Assembly (NCBI GenBank): GCA_900552075.1
Contig: URYL01000005.1
Location: 62,001 to 126,000, forward strand
Direction of reading: 5' to 3'
Source of the DNA: an uncultured Bacteroides sp.
Lineage (GTDB): Bacteria; Bacteroidota; Bacteroidia; Bacteroidales; Bacteroidaceae
Length of the DNA: 64,000 nucleotides
Shown: positions 27,235-36,516 of the stretch, one piece after another
Layout: each line of letters starts with the position of its first letter
Numbering within the stretch: the first letter of the stretch is position 1
The notes under the pieces: model-generated
Seen by the model: only the letters and a program-made list of their open reading frames with translations
Database searches by the model: none
Told to the model about the DNA's origin: nothing
Translations under genes and position numbers: made by a program

Positions 27235-28352
27235 AACAGTTTATCGCTTTTGTCAAAAAAGAATTCCATCACATCCTGCGCGACCGGCGCACCATGCTGA
27301 TACTGATAGGCATGCCGATTATACAGATTATCCTTTTCGGCTTTGCCATCTCCACCGAGGTGCGCAATGTCCAGACTGCGGTATTGGCTCCCTCCCTTCA
27401 GACGGATGTACGGAAACTGGTAGAGCAACTGGATGCCAGCGAGTATTTCACGGTGAAATATGTCGTCCAGTCGCCCGATGAGATTGAGCGGCTGTTCCGG
27501 CGCAACCAGATAGAGCTGGCCGTCATTTTCCCGTCCGACCTGCACCGGTTCCGCTTCAATTCTTCACAGATACAAATTTTAGCCGATGCCACGGAGCCCA
27601 ACCTGGCAGTCACCCGGAGTACATATGCTCAGACCATTCTCCGACAAGCCCTGCAAACCATCCGGCCCGCTGACGCTTTCTCCTCCAAAGGAGGAACGGA
27701 AGGGATGCCGATTGTGGCCTACAACAAGCTGCTCTACAACCCGCAAATGAAGAGTGCCTACAACTTCGTACCGGGGGTTATGGGACTGATTCTGATGCTG
27801 ATTTGCGCCATGATGACTTCCATTTCCATTGTCCGCGAAAAAGAGACTGGTACAATGGAAGTGCTGCTGGTCTCCCCTGTCAATCCGCTGTTTGTCATTC
27901 TGTCGAAATCCGTACCCTATTTCGTACTCTCCCTGCTCAACCTGACTACCATCCTGCTGCTTTCGGTCTTTGTGCTCGACGTGCCGATAGCCGGAAGTCT
28001 GACGGCCCTGTTAGGAGTTTCCCTGCTGTTTATCTTCGTATCGCTGGCACTGGGACTGCTGATTTCCTGCGTCACGCATACCCAGGTGGCAGCCCTGCTG
28101 GTCTCGGCCATGGTCCTGCTCATCCCGACCATTATCCTGTCGGGCATTATCTACCCGGTGGAAAGTATGCCGGGCATCCTTCAGGCCATTTCCTGCCTCA
28201 TCCCGGCACGCTGGTACGTGGCAGCAGTCCGACGACTGATGATTGAAGGCGTGCCCTTTGTCTACGTGTGGAAGGAAGTGGCCGTGTTGTGCCTCATGGC
28301 CGTAGTCCTGATTGCAGCCACCACCCGCAAATTCAAGAACCGACTGGAATAA
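27231..28352 (+). CDS. ABC-2 type permease (first, YbhS-like)
   Basis: A 373-residue permease with an N-terminal membrane helix (about 20-40), a large periplasmic domain to about 175, and five C-terminal helices. The REKETGTMEVLLVSP motif of ABC-2 exporters is at about residues 203-217. It starts at the ATGA overlap with the ATPase gene, so translation is coupled. With the next permease it should form the heterodimeric export channel. Confidence 0.93.
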   Translation: MKQFIAFVKKEFHHILRDRRTMLILIGMPIIQIILFGFAISTEVRNVQTAVLAPSLQTDVRKLVEQLDASEYFTVKYVVQSPDEIERLFRRNQIELAVIFPSDLHRFRFNSSQIQILADATEPNLAVTRSTYAQTILRQALQTIRPADAFSSKGGTEGMPIVAYNKLLYNPQMKSAYNFVPGVMGLILMLICAMMTSISIVREKETGTMEVLLVSPVNPLFVILSKSVPYFVLSLLNLTTILLLSVFVLDVPIAGSLTALLGVSLLFIFVSLALGLLISCVTHTQVAALLVSAMVLLIPTIILSGIIYPVESMPGILQAISCLIPARWYVAAVRRLMIEGVPFVYVWKEVAVLCLMAVVLIAATTRKFKNRLE

Positions 28353-28363
28353 ACCGCAAGCTT

Positions 28364-29425
28364 ATGATGTTACGCTACCTGATAGAAAAAGAGTTCAAAC
28401 AACTGAAACGCAACCGTTTCCTGCCCCGCCTCATCCTGCTGTTTCCCTGCGTGATGATGCTGGTGATGCCTTGGGCCGCCACACTGGAAATCGAGGACTT
28501 GCGCATTGCCGTCATTGACCACGACCAAAGTCCCTCGTCCCAACGGCTGGTACACCGCATCGAGGCTTCCCGTTACTTCCAGCTGACTGCCCTGCCTGCT
28601 TCTTACGCACAAGGCCTGAACGCCATTGAAAAAGACCAGGTGGACATGCTGCTGGAAATTCCCCGGGGATTTGAGAAAGACCAGGCCCGCGGCGTCAGTC
28701 CTTCCACCCTGATTGCCGTCAATACAGTCAACGGTACCAAAGGAGTACTGGGCAGCACCTACCTGCAACAAATTCTTAATCCGCAGCCCTCACCCGCCTC
28801 CGTGCGCTACCAGTTCAATCCGTACCTCAACTACAAAGTGTTCATGGTGCCTGCCCTGATGACCATGATACTGGTACTGCTCTGCGGCTTCCTGCCGGCC
28901 CTGAACGTGGTCAGCGAGAAAGAAGCAGGTACCATCGAGCAAATCAATGTCAGTCCGGTGAGCCGTTTCACCTTTACCCTCGCCAAACTGCTGCCCTACT
29001 GGGCCATCGGATTTGTGGTACTGAACCTGTGCATGCTGCTGGCCTGGCTGGTCTACGGACTGACACCCGAAGGAAACATCCTCACCATCTATCTGGCCAC
29101 GCTGATTTTCGCACTGGTCATGTCGGGGCTGGGCTTGGTCATCTCCAATTACTCTTCCACCTTACAGCAAGCCATGTTCGTCATGTGGTTCTGCATGCTG
29201 ATTTTCATTCTGATGAGCGGATTGTTCACTCCTATCAGCAGCATGCCGGAATGGGCACAATACATCACGTACCTCAATCCGCTGCGCTACTTCATGGAAA
29301 TCATGCGCATGGTCTATCTGAAGGGCAGCCACATCGGCGACATCGGCTTCCAGCTTTCCATGCTCTCCACCTTTGCCGTTCTGCTATATGTATGGGCCAT
29401 CCGCAGCTACCGCAAGCAGCAATAA
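28364..29425 (+). CDS. ABC-2 type permease (second, YbhR-like)
   Basis: A 353-residue permease of the same architecture as the preceding one: N-terminal helix, periplasmic domain, then SEKEAGTIEQINVSP and five C-terminal helices. The start at 28364 (MMLRYLIEKEF) is chosen over a longer frame from 28268, which overlaps the preceding gene. It is the last gene of the efflux operon, and the downstream region holds a phased-palindrome array, not a plain terminator. A role in exporting bile salts, drugs or cationic compounds is possible but cannot be read from sequence. Confidence 0.93.
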   Translation: MMLRYLIEKEFKQLKRNRFLPRLILLFPCVMMLVMPWAATLEIEDLRIAVIDHDQSPSSQRLVHRIEASRYFQLTALPASYAQGLNAIEKDQVDMLLEIPRGFEKDQARGVSPSTLIAVNTVNGTKGVLGSTYLQQILNPQPSPASVRYQFNPYLNYKVFMVPALMTMILVLLCGFLPALNVVSEKEAGTIEQINVSPVSRFTFTLAKLLPYWAIGFVVLNLCMLLAWLVYGLTPEGNILTIYLATLIFALVMSGLGLVISNYSSTLQQAMFVMWFCMLIFILMSGLFTPISSMPEWAQYITYLNPLRYFMEIMRMVYLKGSHIGDIGFQLSMLSTFAVLLYVWAIRSYRKQQ

Positions 29426-29448
29426 ACAGTTCGATATTTGACTTTTTA

Positions 29449-29536
29449 CCTTGACACGAACGTGCAACGACCTCATCACGTTCGTGTCAAGGTCTCGTCA
29501 CGTCCGTGTCTACCTCTCGTCACGTTCGTGTCGAGG
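29449..29536 (+). repeat. Phased-palindrome array, 22-bp period (CACGTTCGTG type)
   Basis: Four palindromes start at 29455, 29477, 29499 and 29521, an exact 22-bp period. The first is CACGAACGTG (inverted), then CACGTTCGTG, CACGTCCGTG and CACGTTCGTG. Unit 1 and unit 2 together form a 16-bp perfect stem (29449-29464 / 29477-29492) with a 12-base loop, which could also act as the operon's terminator hairpin although no T run follows. It lies between the efflux operon and the parC promoter. Confidence 0.88.
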
Positions 29537-29623
29537 TATTTCCGCAAAGGAATTTCCCTAAAAATGCCCCTTGCAAGGTCCAGAATTGTAAGTCAGTTAT
29601 TTCCACCTTACAGAATTATTCAG

Positions 29624-29631
29624 TAACTTTG
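29624..29631 (+). promoter_or_regulatory. -7 box for parC
   Basis: TAACTTTG, 33 bases before the parC ATG at 29665. It excludes an in-frame ATG at 29506. Confidence 0.75.
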
Positions 29632-29664
29632 CCCGAATCTCTTTTACATAGGACCCATTTGAAT

Positions 29665-32313
29665 ATGAGCGAAGATACTTTTGACAAGGACGAAAAGGAA
29701 ACGGCAAACCTGCCTGAAAAAGAAGAACACTCTGACTACAAACCTGTATCGACCACCGACGAGGCGGTGAAGCACCAGCTGAGCGGCATGTACCAGAACT
29801 GGTTTCTGGACTATGCTTCGTACGTGATTCTGGAGCGTGCCGTACCGCACATCAACGACGGACTGAAGCCGGTGCAGCGACGCATTCTCCACTCCATGAA
29901 ACGCCTGGACGACGGCCGCTACAACAAGGTGGCCAACATCGTGGGACACACCATGCAGTTCCATCCACACGGAGATGCTTCCATCGGAGACGCCCTTGTA
30001 CAATTGGGACAGAAAGACCTGCTCATTGACTGCCAGGGAAACTGGGGTAACATCCTGACGGGCGACAGCGCAGCGGCTCCCCGTTACATCGAAGCCCGGC
30101 TGTCCAAATTCGCCCTCGACGTGGTGTTCAACCCGAAAACCACGGAATGGCAGGCCTCCTACGACGGAAGAAACCGGGAACCAGTCACCCTGCCGGTGAA
30201 ATTCCCGTTGCTGCTGGCTCAGGGGGTAGAAGGTATCGCCGTGGGACTTTCTTCCAAGATTCTTCCCCATAACTTCAACGAATTGTGTGATGCAGCCATT
30301 GCCTACCTGCACGGAGAGGACTTTCAGCTCTATCCGGACTTCCAGACAGGGGGCTCCATCGATGTATCGCGTTACAATGACGGGGAAAGAGGAGGCGTGG
30401 TACGCGTACGGGCCAAGATTTCCAAACTCGACAACAAGACCCTATGCATCAGTGAGATTCCATACGGGAAGACTACCTCTTCTCTGATTGATTCCATTCT
30501 GAAGGCCATCGAAAAGGGAAAAATCAAGGTTCGGAAAGTAGACGACAATACAGCCGGAAAGGTAGAGATTCTGGTACATCTGACGCCGGGTGTATCGTCC
30601 GACAAGACACTGGATGCCTTGTATGCCTTTACGGACTGTGAAGTGAACATCTCGCCCAACTGTTGTGTCATCGACAACAAGAAACCGCATTTCCTCTCGG
30701 TGAGCAAAGTGCTGAAGAAATCGGTCGACAACACACTGGCCTTGCTCCGGAAAGAACTGGAAATACAACGGGACGAAACGCTGGAAACCTTGCATTTCGC
30801 CTCCTTGGAGAAAATCTTCATCGAAGAGCGGATTTACAAGGACAAGCAATTTGAACAGGCAGAATCCATGGATGCGGCCTGCGAGCACATTGACGAACGG
30901 TTGACTCCGTTTTATCCGCAGTTCGTGCGCGAAGTGACGAAAGAAGATATCCTCAAACTGATGGAAATCAAGATGGCGCGTATCCTCAAGTTCAACAAGG
31001 ACAAGGCGGACGAGTTCATCGCCCGTCTGAAAGCCCAGCTGGAGGAGATTGACAACCACTTGGCGCACATCACGGAATATACCATCGACTGGTATCAGCA
31101 CCTGAAAGAGAAATACGGCAAGAATTTCCCGCGCCGTACGGAAATCCGCAACTTCGACACCATCGTGGCGACTAAAGTGGCGGAAGCCAACGAGAAGCTC
31201 TACATCAACCGGGAGGAAGGCTTCATCGGTACGGGACTGAAAAAAGACGAGTATGTGTGCAACTGTTCCGACATCGACGATGTGATTATCTTCTACAAGG
31301 ACGGAAAATACAAGATTGTACGCGTGTCCGACAAACTGTTTGTCGGGAAGAACATCCTGTACGTCAACGTATTCAAAAAGAACGACAAACGTACCATCTA
31401 CAACGTCATTTACCGTGACGGAAAGGATGGGTATTATTATATCAAACGCTTCAATGTGACCTCCATCATCCGCGACCGGGAATATGACGTGACCCAAGGC
31501 ACGCCGGGCTCCAAGATTGTCTACTTCACAGCCAATCCGAACGGAGAAGCGGAAGTCATCCGGGTCATCCTGCGTCCGACACCCCGCATCAAGAAACCGA
31601 CCTTCGAGAAGGATTTCAGTACCATCCATATCAAAGGCAAGCAGTCAATGGGTAACCTGCTCACCAAAGCCGAGGTACACAAAATCAGCCTGAAACAGAA
31701 AGGCGGTTCCACCCTCGGCGGCAGAAAGGTATGGTTCGACCACGACGTGCTGCGACTCAACTACGACGGCAGAGGACAGTATCTGGGTGAATTCCAAAGC
31801 GACGAAAGCATTCTGGTGATTCAGAAGAACGGAGAATTCTATACGACCAACTTCGACCTGAGCAACCATTACGATCCGGATATCCTTTGCATTGAGAAGT
31901 TCAATCCCGACAAGGTATGGACGGCCGTACTCTATGATGCCGACCAGCAGAACTATCCGTACCTGAAACGGTTCACCTTCGAAGCGACCAACAAGAAACA
32001 GAATTTCCTGGGCGACAACAAGCATACACAGCTCATTCTACTGACTTGTCAGGTGTACCCGCGCATCCAAGTCGACTTCGGCGGACACGACAGCTTCCGA
32101 GATTCTCTTATCTTGGAGGCCAGCGACTTTGTGGGTGTCAAGAGCTTCAAGGCCAAAGGTAAGCGCCTGACCACTTATACCGTCGACCGGATTACCGAAC
32201 TGGAACCAACCCGCATGCCGGAGCCTGAACCCGAAGAACCGGAAAAAGAGGAGGAAGACGGAGCTGAAGAAGAAGATATCCAAGAAGATGACGGACAAAT
32301 GAAACTCTTTTAA
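29665..32313 (+). CDS. parC: DNA topoisomerase IV subunit A (ParC/GyrA type)
   Basis: Type IIA topoisomerase subunit that cuts and rejoins DNA to separate daughter chromosomes. The 882-residue protein has the winged-helix domain with catalytic Tyr141 in AAPRYIEA and HPHGDASIGD at about 100-109. At the quinolone-contact serine of E. coli GyrA/ParC (GDSA) this protein has Ala105 then Ser106. A beta-propeller-type C-terminal domain follows and the protein ends in an acidic tail (PEPEPEEPEKEEED). Its partner parE is not in the window. I call it ParC over GyrA from the divergent propeller and lack of a clear GyrA box, but the distinction is an inference. Confidence 0.85.
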   Translation: MSEDTFDKDEKETANLPEKEEHSDYKPVSTTDEAVKHQLSGMYQNWFLDYASYVILERAVPHINDGLKPVQRRILHSMKRLDDGRYNKVANIVGHTMQFHPHGDASIGDALVQLGQKDLLIDCQGNWGNILTGDSAAAPRYIEARLSKFALDVVFNPKTTEWQASYDGRNREPVTLPVKFPLLLAQGVEGIAVGLSSKILPHNFNELCDAAIAYLHGEDFQLYPDFQTGGSIDVSRYNDGERGGVVRVRAKISKLDNKTLCISEIPYGKTTSSLIDSILKAIEKGKIKVRKVDDNTAGKVEILVHLTPGVSSDKTLDALYAFTDCEVNISPNCCVIDNKKPHFLSVSKVLKKSVDNTLALLRKELEIQRDETLETLHFASLEKIFIEERIYKDKQFEQAESMDAACEHIDERLTPFYPQFVREVTKEDILKLMEIKMARILKFNKDKADEFIARLKAQLEEIDNHLAHITEYTIDWYQHLKEKYGKNFPRRTEIRNFDTIVATKVAEANEKLYINREEGFIGTGLKKDEYVCNCSDIDDVIIFYKDGKYKIVRVSDKLFVGKNILYVNVFKKNDKRTIYNVIYRDGKDGYYYIKRFNVTSIIRDREYDVTQGTPGSKIVYFTANPNGEAEVIRVILRPTPRIKKPTFEKDFSTIHIKGKQSMGNLLTKAEVHKISLKQKGGSTLGGRKVWFDHDVLRLNYDGRGQYLGEFQSDESILVIQKNGEFYTTNFDLSNHYDPDILCIEKFNPDKVWTAVLYDADQQNYPYLKRFTFEATNKKQNFLGDNKHTQLILLTCQVYPRIQVDFGGHDSFRDSLILEASDFVGVKSFKAKGKRLTTYTVDRITELEPTRMPEPEPEEPEKEEEDGAEEEDIQEDDGQMKLF

Positions 32314-32317
32314 CCGC

Positions 32318-33163
32318 ATGAAACGAATTATCTTTCTATTTTGCGCCTGCCTGTCTGTCCTCATGCTCCATGCACAGGAAGACAGTCTGCGTGCGAGCCG
32401 CTACGTGATGCGTTCCGTACTCTACGGAGCAGGCGTGAGCAACGTACTCGACACGTATCTTTCCCCACTGGAATACAAAGGACCGGAAGTACGTATCCTG
32501 CGCGAGAATATGCGCATGACCCGGCTAATGGGCGGAAACGTATCGGCACAGAATCTGTTGCAGGCCCATGTGTCGTACGCACACAATCCCAGTAAGACAG
32601 GCTATATGTATGCCGGACTGTTGAACTGGAGTTATGCTCTCCATTATCAGTTCCGGCTCAACGAGCAACTAAAGCTGCTGGCCGGCCCGACAATTGACCT
32701 GAACGGGGGATTCGTGTACAATACACGTAATTCCAACAACCCAGCACAGGCCAAGGCGTACGGTAGTCTGGGCATCTCCGGGATGGCCATCTACAAGTTC
32801 CGCATCGGCAATTATCCATTGGTAGCGCGTTACCAAGCCAACTTTCCGTTGCTGGGTGCCATGTTCTCTCCCGAGTTCGGACAGTCATACTACGAAATGT
32901 TCTCTTTGGGACATAAAGGAAAGAATATCCTGTTTACCTCACTCCACAACAGTCCTTCCCTCCGCCAGATGCTGACCCTCGACTTCCCTATCCGGAAGGT
33001 CACGATGCGTGTAGCCTATGTCTGCGACCTCCAGCAGGCCAAGGTCAACCACCTGAAATACCACACTTACTCACATGATTTCATGATTGGCTTCGTGAAG
33101 AATTTCTACTTGCTGAAAGGCAAAAACCGAATCACCATGCCTTCAAACGTTACTCCCTACTGA
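32318..33163 (+). CDS. DUF3316 outer-membrane-type protein
   Basis: A 281-residue exported protein with a signal peptide cleaved after about residue 19 (LHA-QED). The mature part alternates hydrophobic and polar residues and has many aromatic beta-strand patterns, suggesting a small outer-membrane barrel. It matches the DUF3316 family of Bacteroidales; the function is unknown. It follows parC by four bases and precedes the S41 protease by one, so the three are probably one operon. Confidence 0.78.
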   Translation: MKRIIFLFCACLSVLMLHAQEDSLRASRYVMRSVLYGAGVSNVLDTYLSPLEYKGPEVRILRENMRMTRLMGGNVSAQNLLQAHVSYAHNPSKTGYMYAGLLNWSYALHYQFRLNEQLKLLAGPTIDLNGGFVYNTRNSNNPAQAKAYGSLGISGMAIYKFRIGNYPLVARYQANFPLLGAMFSPEFGQSYYEMFSLGHKGKNILFTSLHNSPSLRQMLTLDFPIRKVTMRVAYVCDLQQAKVNHLKYHTYSHDFMIGFVKNFYLLKGKNRITMPSNVTPY

Positions 33164-33164
33164 T

Positions 33165-34190
33165 ATGAAGATAATATATCATTTCCGCTTATATGGCCTC
33201 CTGCTGGTGCTGGCTTGCATCTTATTCTCTTCGTGTATCCGCGAAGACATACAGGGCAATACGCCGGAAGCCAACTTTGAATCGCTCTGGAAAATCATCG
33301 ACGAACAATACTGTTTCCTGGATTATAAAAAAGAAGTGTATGGCCTGGACTGGGACGAAGTGCACACCCGCTATGCCAAACGGATTTCTCCATCGATGAG
33401 CTGGGAGAATCTTTTCGAAGTCCTTTCGGATATGGTCAATGAACTAAAAGACGGCCATGTGAATCTGAGCAGTTCCTTAGGTACCTCACAATACCGGGAA
33501 TGGTTTGACGCCTATCCGCGCAATTTCAGCGACAGTATCCAAAGCAATTACCTCGGAAAGGATTACATCATCACCTCCGGACTTACCTATCAGATTTTAG
33601 ACAACAACATCGGCTATGTATACTGTGAGAGTTTCTCTGACGGTATCGGAGACGGAAATCTGGACCAGATGCTGAAGAAACTGGAAATCTGCGACGGATT
33701 GATTATCGACGTGCGCAATAACGGAGGAGGCAGCCTGACTACCGCCCAGAAGCTGGCTGCCCGGTTTACCAACGAAAAGGTACTGGTAGGCTATATCCGC
33801 CACAAAACGGGACCCGGCCACAATGATTTTTCCGATCCGAAACCGGTGTATCAGGAACCGTCCAACAGCATTCGCTGGCAGAAAAAGGCCGTGGTGCTGA
33901 CCAACCGACGTTCGTACAGTGCCACCAACGACTTTATCAATACCATGCGGCAGTTTCCCAATGTTATTACCTTGGGTGACAAAACCGGAGGAGGTTCCGG
34001 CCTGCCATTCAGTTCTGAAATCCCCAACGGATGGTCCATTCGCTTCTCAGCCAGTCCCATGTTCGACCCAGACATGAACCAGTTGGAGTTCGGTATCGAT
34101 CCGGATGTAAAAGTGGATATGACCAGCGAAGACATGCAGCGGGGAAAAGATACGCTCATTGAAACCGCCATCAAATTGTTAAAGAATTAG
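33165..34190 (+). CDS. S41-family peptidase, lipoprotein
   Basis: A 341-residue protein with a lipobox ending in Cys24 (LFSSC), so probably anchored to a membrane. The S41 (C-terminal processing/tricorn) domain covers the rest. RNNGGGSLTTAQKL and the serine-containing NRRSYSATNDF are the family's carboxylate and nucleophile regions. No separate PDZ domain is obvious. The substrate is not known. It is the last gene of the parC operon. Confidence 0.9.
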   Translation: MKIIYHFRLYGLLLVLACILFSSCIREDIQGNTPEANFESLWKIIDEQYCFLDYKKEVYGLDWDEVHTRYAKRISPSMSWENLFEVLSDMVNELKDGHVNLSSSLGTSQYREWFDAYPRNFSDSIQSNYLGKDYIITSGLTYQILDNNIGYVYCESFSDGIGDGNLDQMLKKLEICDGLIIDVRNNGGGSLTTAQKLAARFTNEKVLVGYIRHKTGPGHNDFSDPKPVYQEPSNSIRWQKKAVVLTNRRSYSATNDFINTMRQFPNVITLGDKTGGGSGLPFSSEIPNGWSIRFSASPMFDPDMNQLEFGIDPDVKVDMTSEDMQRGKDTLIETAIKLLKN

Positions 34191-34222
34191 CCCATAGATT
34201 TGGAGAATAGGGAAATTATTCC

Positions 34223-34230
34223 TACCTTTG
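34223..34230 (+). promoter_or_regulatory. -7 box for tRNA-Leu
   Basis: TACCTTTG, 34 bases before the tRNA 5' end. Confidence 0.75.
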
Positions 34231-34263
34231 CCTCCGCAAATGCAGAAATCGTTTTCTGTATGC

Positions 34264-34345
34264 GCGCCTGTGGCGTAATTGGTAGCCGCGCCAGACTTAG
34301 GATCTGGTGTCGTGAGACGTGTAGGTTCGAGTCCTATCAGGCGCA
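34264..34345 (+). tRNA. tRNA-Leu (UAG anticodon)
   Basis: Cloverleaf with acceptor GCGCCTG (34264-34270) / CAGGCGC (34338-34344) and discriminator A. The anticodon stem CCAGA/TCTGG has loop CTTAGGA (anticodon TAG). There is a long class II variable arm and a TTCGAGTC T-loop. CCA is not encoded. Confidence 0.97.
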
Positions 34346-34352
34346 CATCGTA

Positions 34353-34392
34353 AAAATGGATTTAATAAACACGTGTTTATTAAATCCATTTT
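34353..34392. terminator. 40-bp perfect palindrome after tRNA-Leu
   Basis: Every base pairs across the centre at 34372/34373 (CACGTG). The transcript would form a very long hairpin ending in a T-rich run, a credible tRNA-Leu terminator. It lies only 22 bases before the MATE ATG and no separate -7 box was seen for that gene, so it could also attenuate read-through into it. Confidence 0.8.
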
Positions 34393-34413
34393 ATTTTGTC
34401 ATACCCATTGACC

Positions 34414-35778
34414 ATGCAAACCAGTCGCACAAAAGACCTCACTTCGGGAAATATCACCCAAAACATGCTTTGTCTGGCTTATCCGCTCATCCTCGGCAAT
34501 TTGCTGCAGCAAGGATACAACATTGCGGATACACTGATTATCGGACAGGTATTAGGTGCCAACGCCTTGGCTGCCGTAGGGTCTTCCTACACGCTCATGG
34601 TGTTTATCACTTCCATCTTCATCGGTTTGTGTATGGGATGCAGTGCCTTGTTCTCCATGCGCTATGGAGCCAAGGATTATGGTTTATTGAAACGTACACA
34701 AGCAGCTGCTCTTCTCATTACGGGCATCGCTACCTTCCTCATTTTCACTTTTGCCATCAGCTGCATCCGTCCGATTATCCAATGGCTGCAGACTCCGAAG
34801 GAGTTACAGGGAATGACGTATGACTACCTGAAAATCACCTTTATCGGCATTTGGTTCGTCTATCTGTATAATTATTACGCCTACCTCCTGCGGGCATTAG
34901 GCAATACCTTTACCCCCTTAGTCTATCTGGCAATCTCCGTCGTTTTGAACATCGTACTCGACCTGCTGTTTATCCTTCGACTCGGCTACGGTATCGCAGG
35001 AGCAGCCACAGCCACGATCCTTTCACAAGCCGTTTCCGCCATCGGACTTTGGCTATACTGCTGGAGAAAAATTCCGGAAACACGGCTTACACGAAAAGAC
35101 TTCAAGATAAACCGCCCCCTCGTCAAGCAGGTATTTTCGTATGCCTCGCTGACTTGCATACAGCAATCGGTCATGAACTTCGGGATCCTGATGGTACAGG
35201 GACTAGTCAACAGTTTCGGCACCTCCGTCATGGCTGCGTTCACCGCCGCCGTCAAAATTGATTCCTTTGCTTACATGCCCGTACAGGATTTCGGTAATGC
35301 CTTCTCTACTTTCACCGCCCAAAACTACGGAGCCGGCAGAAAAGAACGTATTCTGCAAGGATTCAAGAAAGCTTTCTGGATGACTACACTCTTCTGCCTG
35401 TTCCTCTCGGCGCTTATCTTTCTGACCGCTCCTTGGCTAATGCAGATTTTCATTTCACCGGACGAAAAAGAAATTATCCGGATTGGAGTAGAATATCTTC
35501 GGGTAGAAGGCAGTTTCTACTTGGGAATCGGTTATCTGTTTCTATGGTATGGCTTTTACCGAGCGGTATGCAAGCCTCATCTATCCATCATACTCACCGT
35601 ACTTTCTTTAGGGACACGTGTAGCCCTGGCCTACCTTTTGGCATCCATTCCTTCCATTGGTGTACACGGTATCTGGTGGTCCATTCCTATCGGATGGGCA
35701 TTGGCGGATATCTACGGACAAGCATATTACTGGAAAAAGAAGCGTTCTTTACTTGCCCCTCCCACCATTTCAAAATAA
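34414..35778 (+). CDS. MATE-family efflux transporter (second copy)
   Basis: A 454-residue inner-membrane transporter with 12 expected helices. Seen: LAYPLILGNLLQQGYNIADT near the N-terminus and QDFGNAFSTFTAQNYGAG in the second half, both typical of MATE. The start at 34414 (ATG) is preferred to a TTG six codons earlier. It is only weakly similar to the MATE at 21.1 kb, so the two are not a recent duplicate. No clear promoter was seen; it may be read from the tRNA-Leu promoter. Confidence 0.93.
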   Translation: MQTSRTKDLTSGNITQNMLCLAYPLILGNLLQQGYNIADTLIIGQVLGANALAAVGSSYTLMVFITSIFIGLCMGCSALFSMRYGAKDYGLLKRTQAAALLITGIATFLIFTFAISCIRPIIQWLQTPKELQGMTYDYLKITFIGIWFVYLYNYYAYLLRALGNTFTPLVYLAISVVLNIVLDLLFILRLGYGIAGAATATILSQAVSAIGLWLYCWRKIPETRLTRKDFKINRPLVKQVFSYASLTCIQQSVMNFGILMVQGLVNSFGTSVMAAFTAAVKIDSFAYMPVQDFGNAFSTFTAQNYGAGRKERILQGFKKAFWMTTLFCLFLSALIFLTAPWLMQIFISPDEKEIIRIGVEYLRVEGSFYLGIGYLFLWYGFYRAVCKPHLSIILTVLSLGTRVALAYLLASIPSIGVHGIWWSIPIGWALADIYGQAYYWKKKRSLLAPPTISK

Positions 35779-35993
35779 AAGGCACAATTACCTTTCCATC
35801 AAAGATAGAAAAGCAAGCCCCATCTAAGCATACCCGATCTCACCCATTTTCAGAGAGGTTCCTTCTATTCCCTACATATCCAAAAAAGAAAATACACAGA
35901 AAGTTGTTTGTACGTCACATCAGCCAGCCCTCTCCATAAAAATACAGAATAACCAGCAATAGAACCCTATCAACTCCAAGGTCCCCTAAAGGC

Positions 35994-36024
35994 ATAAAAA
36001 AAGGCCGCCTCTAAAGAGACAGCC
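35994..36024 (-). terminator. Terminator after the ExbB/ExbD operon
   Basis: On the minus strand an AAGGC...GCCTT hairpin (36001-36024) is followed by seven T, 26 bases after the ExbD stop. The same hairpin reads AAGGC-CTCT / AGAG-GCCTT on the plus strand. Confidence 0.85.
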
Positions 36025-36049
36025 TTTTTCTTGTAAGTATGAAAAACTA

Positions 36050-36514
36050 TTACTGACGCTGAGTAGCTGAATAGTTGATCTTCAAAGCGTATGCCTGACG
36101 AAGAGCCTGTTTTACTTCTGTTACAATACCCATCTTGGTATTTGCATCTACCTTCAGGGAAACAGTCATAAACGGTTTGTCTTCCTCTTTCATATTTTCA
36201 CGTTCCTGATAGATGTAGTCTTGTACTTCTGAAGATTCAGCGAACTTATCATTCAACTGGATACGGTCGGTAGTACCCATCTTTTTCTGGAACTCCGGCA
36301 TCGGCTTACCGATGTAGATGAAAGACACCAAAGACTTCTTTTCAAGCTTTTCCAATTCTGTAGCTTGCGGCACCTTGAACTGAACCTTTAACGTAACTTC
36401 ACGCATGGTTGTTACAATCATGAAGAAGAACAACATGGTAAAGATAAGGTCCGGCAGAGAAGAGGTATTCAACTCCGGCATGCCACGCTTACCTGTCTTA
36501 TTAAATTTTCCCAT
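36050..36514 (-). CDS. exbD: ExbD/TolR biopolymer transport protein (second)
   Basis: A 154-residue inner-membrane protein with one N-terminal helix (about 22-40, LPDLIFTMLFFFMIVTTM) and a periplasmic domain. The Asp in LPDLIF is the conserved proton-path residue. With ExbB it makes the proton-driven motor that powers TonB-dependent uptake at the outer membrane. It is the last gene of the operon, two bases after the first exbD. Two ExbD genes in tandem are usual in Bacteroidetes. Confidence 0.93.
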   Translation of the reverse strand: MGKFNKTGKRGMPELNTSSLPDLIFTMLFFFMIVTTMREVTLKVQFKVPQATELEKLEKKSLVSFIYIGKPMPEFQKKMGTTDRIQLNDKFAESSEVQDYIYQERENMKEEDKPFMTVSLKVDANTKMGIVTEVKQALRQAYALKINYSATQRQ

Positions 36515-36516
36515 GA

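Noticed and set aside
29449..29536. CRISPR array
   Set aside because: Units are 22 bp with palindromic cores and no unique 30-40-bp spacers, and no cas genes are nearby. The same holds for the other four arrays.
35800..35807. TATCTTTG on the minus strand after the second MATE gene
   Set aside because: It would read antisense into the MATE gene with no gene of its own; probably a chance match.
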